Origin: Acidobacteriaceae bacterium
Lineage (GTDB): Bacteria > Acidobacteriota > Terriglobia > Terriglobales > Acidobacteriaceae
Assembly: GCA_003132825.1 (NCBI GenBank)
Contig: PKYX01000366.1
Coordinates: 4,966 to 12,191, forward strand
Length of the DNA stretch: 7,226 nucleotides
Direction: 5' to 3'
Below, piece by piece: positions 6,043 through 7,226 of this stretch. The notes beneath the pieces were generated by a model that saw nothing but the letters and a program-made list of their open reading frames with translations, made no database searches and had not been told where the DNA came from. The first letter of the stretch is position 1; every line of letters starts with the position of its first letter. The translations under genes were made by a program, and so were the position numbers.

Positions 6043-7047
6043 TCAGTGGGCCACCCCGCTCCGGGCGGTGCCGCCGAGCCGCTCGATTGCGCTGCGAGCG
6101 GGAACGAAGTCCCTGGCTAAAGAGAGCGCCGCCTGGTATTGCGCAATCGCCTGCTGGGGATGCCCCTGGCGCTCGAGGACCGTTCCCAGCAGGTAGTGGG
6201 CTTTGAATACGGGCGCATCTTCTACGCTGGTAGGGGAGGACAGGTAACGCTCGAGCAGTCGCGCAGCTCCCGCCAGGTTGCCCGATTGCACGAGGATCTC
6301 AGCTGCGTCGACGAGCACGTCCGGCCGATTCTGCTGCGGCGCGGTGGCGCGCCCGATGGCCTGTTCCATCTCATCGAAACGGGAAACCCGACGATAAAAT
6401 CGGGCGAAGGCCAACCAGGGGCCGGCCGCCCCCCCGCTGTCCCCGATGGCGCGCTGATATTCGCGCTCGGCGGCCGCCAACTCCTTGTTCTTTTCGGCGA
6501 TTCGGGCACGCAGCAAGTCGGCCTGGGCGGGCTCGAGTTTCGCCAGTTCCTGCGCCTGGTTCTCAGCTTTTTGTGTCCCTCCGCCGAGGAACCAGGGGGC
6601 TTGCAAGTAGAAATCGGCGAGATCACCCCGAGCGTCGACGCTTTTCGGATTCAAGCGGACGGCGGTTTCGAATTGGTCGCGCACGCTGAGCGCGAGGCGA
6701 CCCGCGGCTAAGCTGCCGGCGTGCTCTGCCTTTTCACCGTAACTCCGCCCCAACCAAAGATGATAGCCGCTGTTCTCGGGGTCGAGTTTTACCGCCCGTT
6801 CGCAGGCGGCGATGGCCGCGTCCCATTGCTCGACCGTCAGATAAACCCGGCACAGCAGGCTGTGCGCTTCCGCATTCTCGGGCGCACTGCGGACTTGATT
6901 CTCGAGCAAGGCCAAAGCATCATCCACCCGACCCTGATCGAGCAGCTGATGAGCCGCTTGGTCGGCGGCAGCCAGAGGCAAAAGGGTCACCACCGTGAAC
7001 CAGAACATTGGAAATAGCACCCGCCACAAACCTTCGTGTCTTTGCAC
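6043..7047 (-). CDS. Exported TPR-repeat protein
   Basis: This 334-residue protein has a signal peptide: RHEGLWR then a hydrophobic stretch (10-25), with likely cleavage after LAAA (residue 28). The rest is helical tetratricopeptide repeats, so it is probably a periplasmic or membrane-attached scaffold. Clear units are about 26-57, 59-92 (W..AI.ACERAVKLDPEN), 95-138 with an insertion, and 279-312 near the C-terminus (AHYLLGTVLERQG..QQAI.QY). The centre has YLQAPWFLGGGTQKA, a turn seen in a subset of bacterial TPR proteins. It has no lipobox, so it is not an obvious lipoprotein. The start GTG 7047 comes 3 nt after the stop of the MacB-type permease, indicating an operon and probably translational coupling. 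A second GTG nine codons later (7020) has GAAGG about 10 nt upstream and would still give a signal peptide. Its partner may be the ABC transporter or the membrane protein downstream. No enzymatic motif is visible. Confidence 0.88.
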   Translation of the reverse strand: MQRHEGLWRVLFPMFWFTVVTLLPLAAADQAAHQLLDQGRVDDALALLENQVRSAPENAEAHSLLCRVYLTVEQWDAAIAACERAVKLDPENSGYHLWLGRSYGEKAEHAGSLAAGRLALSVRDQFETAVRLNPKSVDARGDLADFYLQAPWFLGGGTQKAENQAQELAKLEPAQADLLRARIAEKNKELAAAEREYQRAIGDSGGAAGPWLAFARFYRRVSRFDEMEQAIGRATAPQQNRPDVLVDAAEILVQSGNLAGAARLLERYLSSPTSVEDAPVFKAHYLLGTVLERQGHPQQAIAQYQAALSLARDFVPARSAIERLGGTARSGVAH

Positions 7048-7050
7048 GGC

Positions 7051-7226
7051 TCACTCGTATCGTAAGCTTTCGACCGGATCCAGTTTGGCCGCCTTCACCG
7101 CCGGAACCGTGCCGAACAGAATTCCCACCAGGGAAGAAACCACAATGGACACGATGGCCGACAGGCCGGAAATGGGGATGCGGTACTGGGTTAGGAAACG
7201 CACCGAATACGGAATCGCAAGTCCGA
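7051..7226 (-). CDS. MacB/FtsX-type ABC transporter permease, C-terminal fragment
   Basis: Only the last 57 codons lie in the window, ending at TGA 7053-7051. The reading frame was found by translating the right edge, since it has no start here. It shows a final membrane helix (SGLSAIVSIVVSSLVGILFG) followed by TVPAVKAAKLDPVESLRYE. This is the signature end of MacB-family permeases, whose consensus is close to FG..PA..AA.L.PI.ALRYE. MacB permeases are mechanotransmission ABC proteins that work with a periplasmic adaptor and outer-membrane channel in export of peptides, lipids or drugs. Whether an ATPase domain is fused to this one cannot be seen. The gene is directly upstream of the TPR gene and probably co-transcribed with it. 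Confidence 0.88.
   Translation of the reverse strand, partial: GLAIPYSVRFLTQYRIPISGLSAIVSIVVSSLVGILFGTVPAVKAAKLDPVESLRYE

Noticed and set aside
1..7226. tRNA, rRNA, CRISPR repeats, transposase genes or insertion-sequence ends
   Set aside because: I found no cloverleaf-like segment, no regularly spaced repeats, and no transposase or flanking terminal repeats on either strand.

Overview
This is a 7.2 kb stretch of GC-rich (about 59% by eye) bacterial DNA in which every gene I can support lies on the minus strand, so transcription runs from the right edge towards position 1. A MacB-type ABC permease with a soluble periplasmic TPR protein, a large multi-pass protein with a C-terminal soluble domain, glutamine-dependent AsnB and an ArnT/GT39-type glycosyltransferase point to a Gram-negative with an elaborated cell envelope. 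The style (MacB plus TPR, and the GT39 variant with a DDVDA motif) reminds me of Acidobacteriota, but that is an impression and not a proof.

Layout in the direction of transcription: (1) 7226-7051, the last 57 codons of a MacB/FtsX-type ABC permease. (2) 7047-6043, an exported TPR protein that starts 3 nt after the permease stop. (3) About 5996-4554, a polytopic membrane protein that looks like a GT-C-fold glycosyltransferase, with an unusual start. (4) A 211 bp intergenic stretch with a weak possible promoter. (5) 4342-3926 and 3926-3549, two paralogous four-helix DMT/SMR-type membrane proteins whose stop and start codons overlap (TGATG). (6) A compact rho-independent terminator at 3533-3512. 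(7) 3354-1408, an AsnB-type glutamine amidotransferase/synthetase that must start at a TTG so that Cys2 becomes the N-terminal nucleophile. (8) 1504-1, an ArnT-like GT39 glycosyltransferase that overlaps the end of asnB by 97 nt and runs off the left edge.

The most interesting reading is that the window is a cell-envelope glycosylation neighbourhood. The paired small DMT proteins resemble the ArnE/ArnF undecaprenyl-phosphate-aminoarabinose flippase subunits, and an ArnT-family glycosyltransferase, which uses polyprenyl-phosphate sugars, lies one gene away. A second GT-C-like membrane protein is immediately upstream, and an AsnB-type amidotransferase sits between. I see no genes for making an aminoarabinose donor (ArnA, B, C or D), so the sugar and the acceptor are unknown. 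The terminator and the asnB leader suggest that the DMT pair and asnB-GT39 belong to two consecutive transcription units.

There are no RNA genes, CRISPR arrays, insertion sequences or attachment sites that I could recognise.
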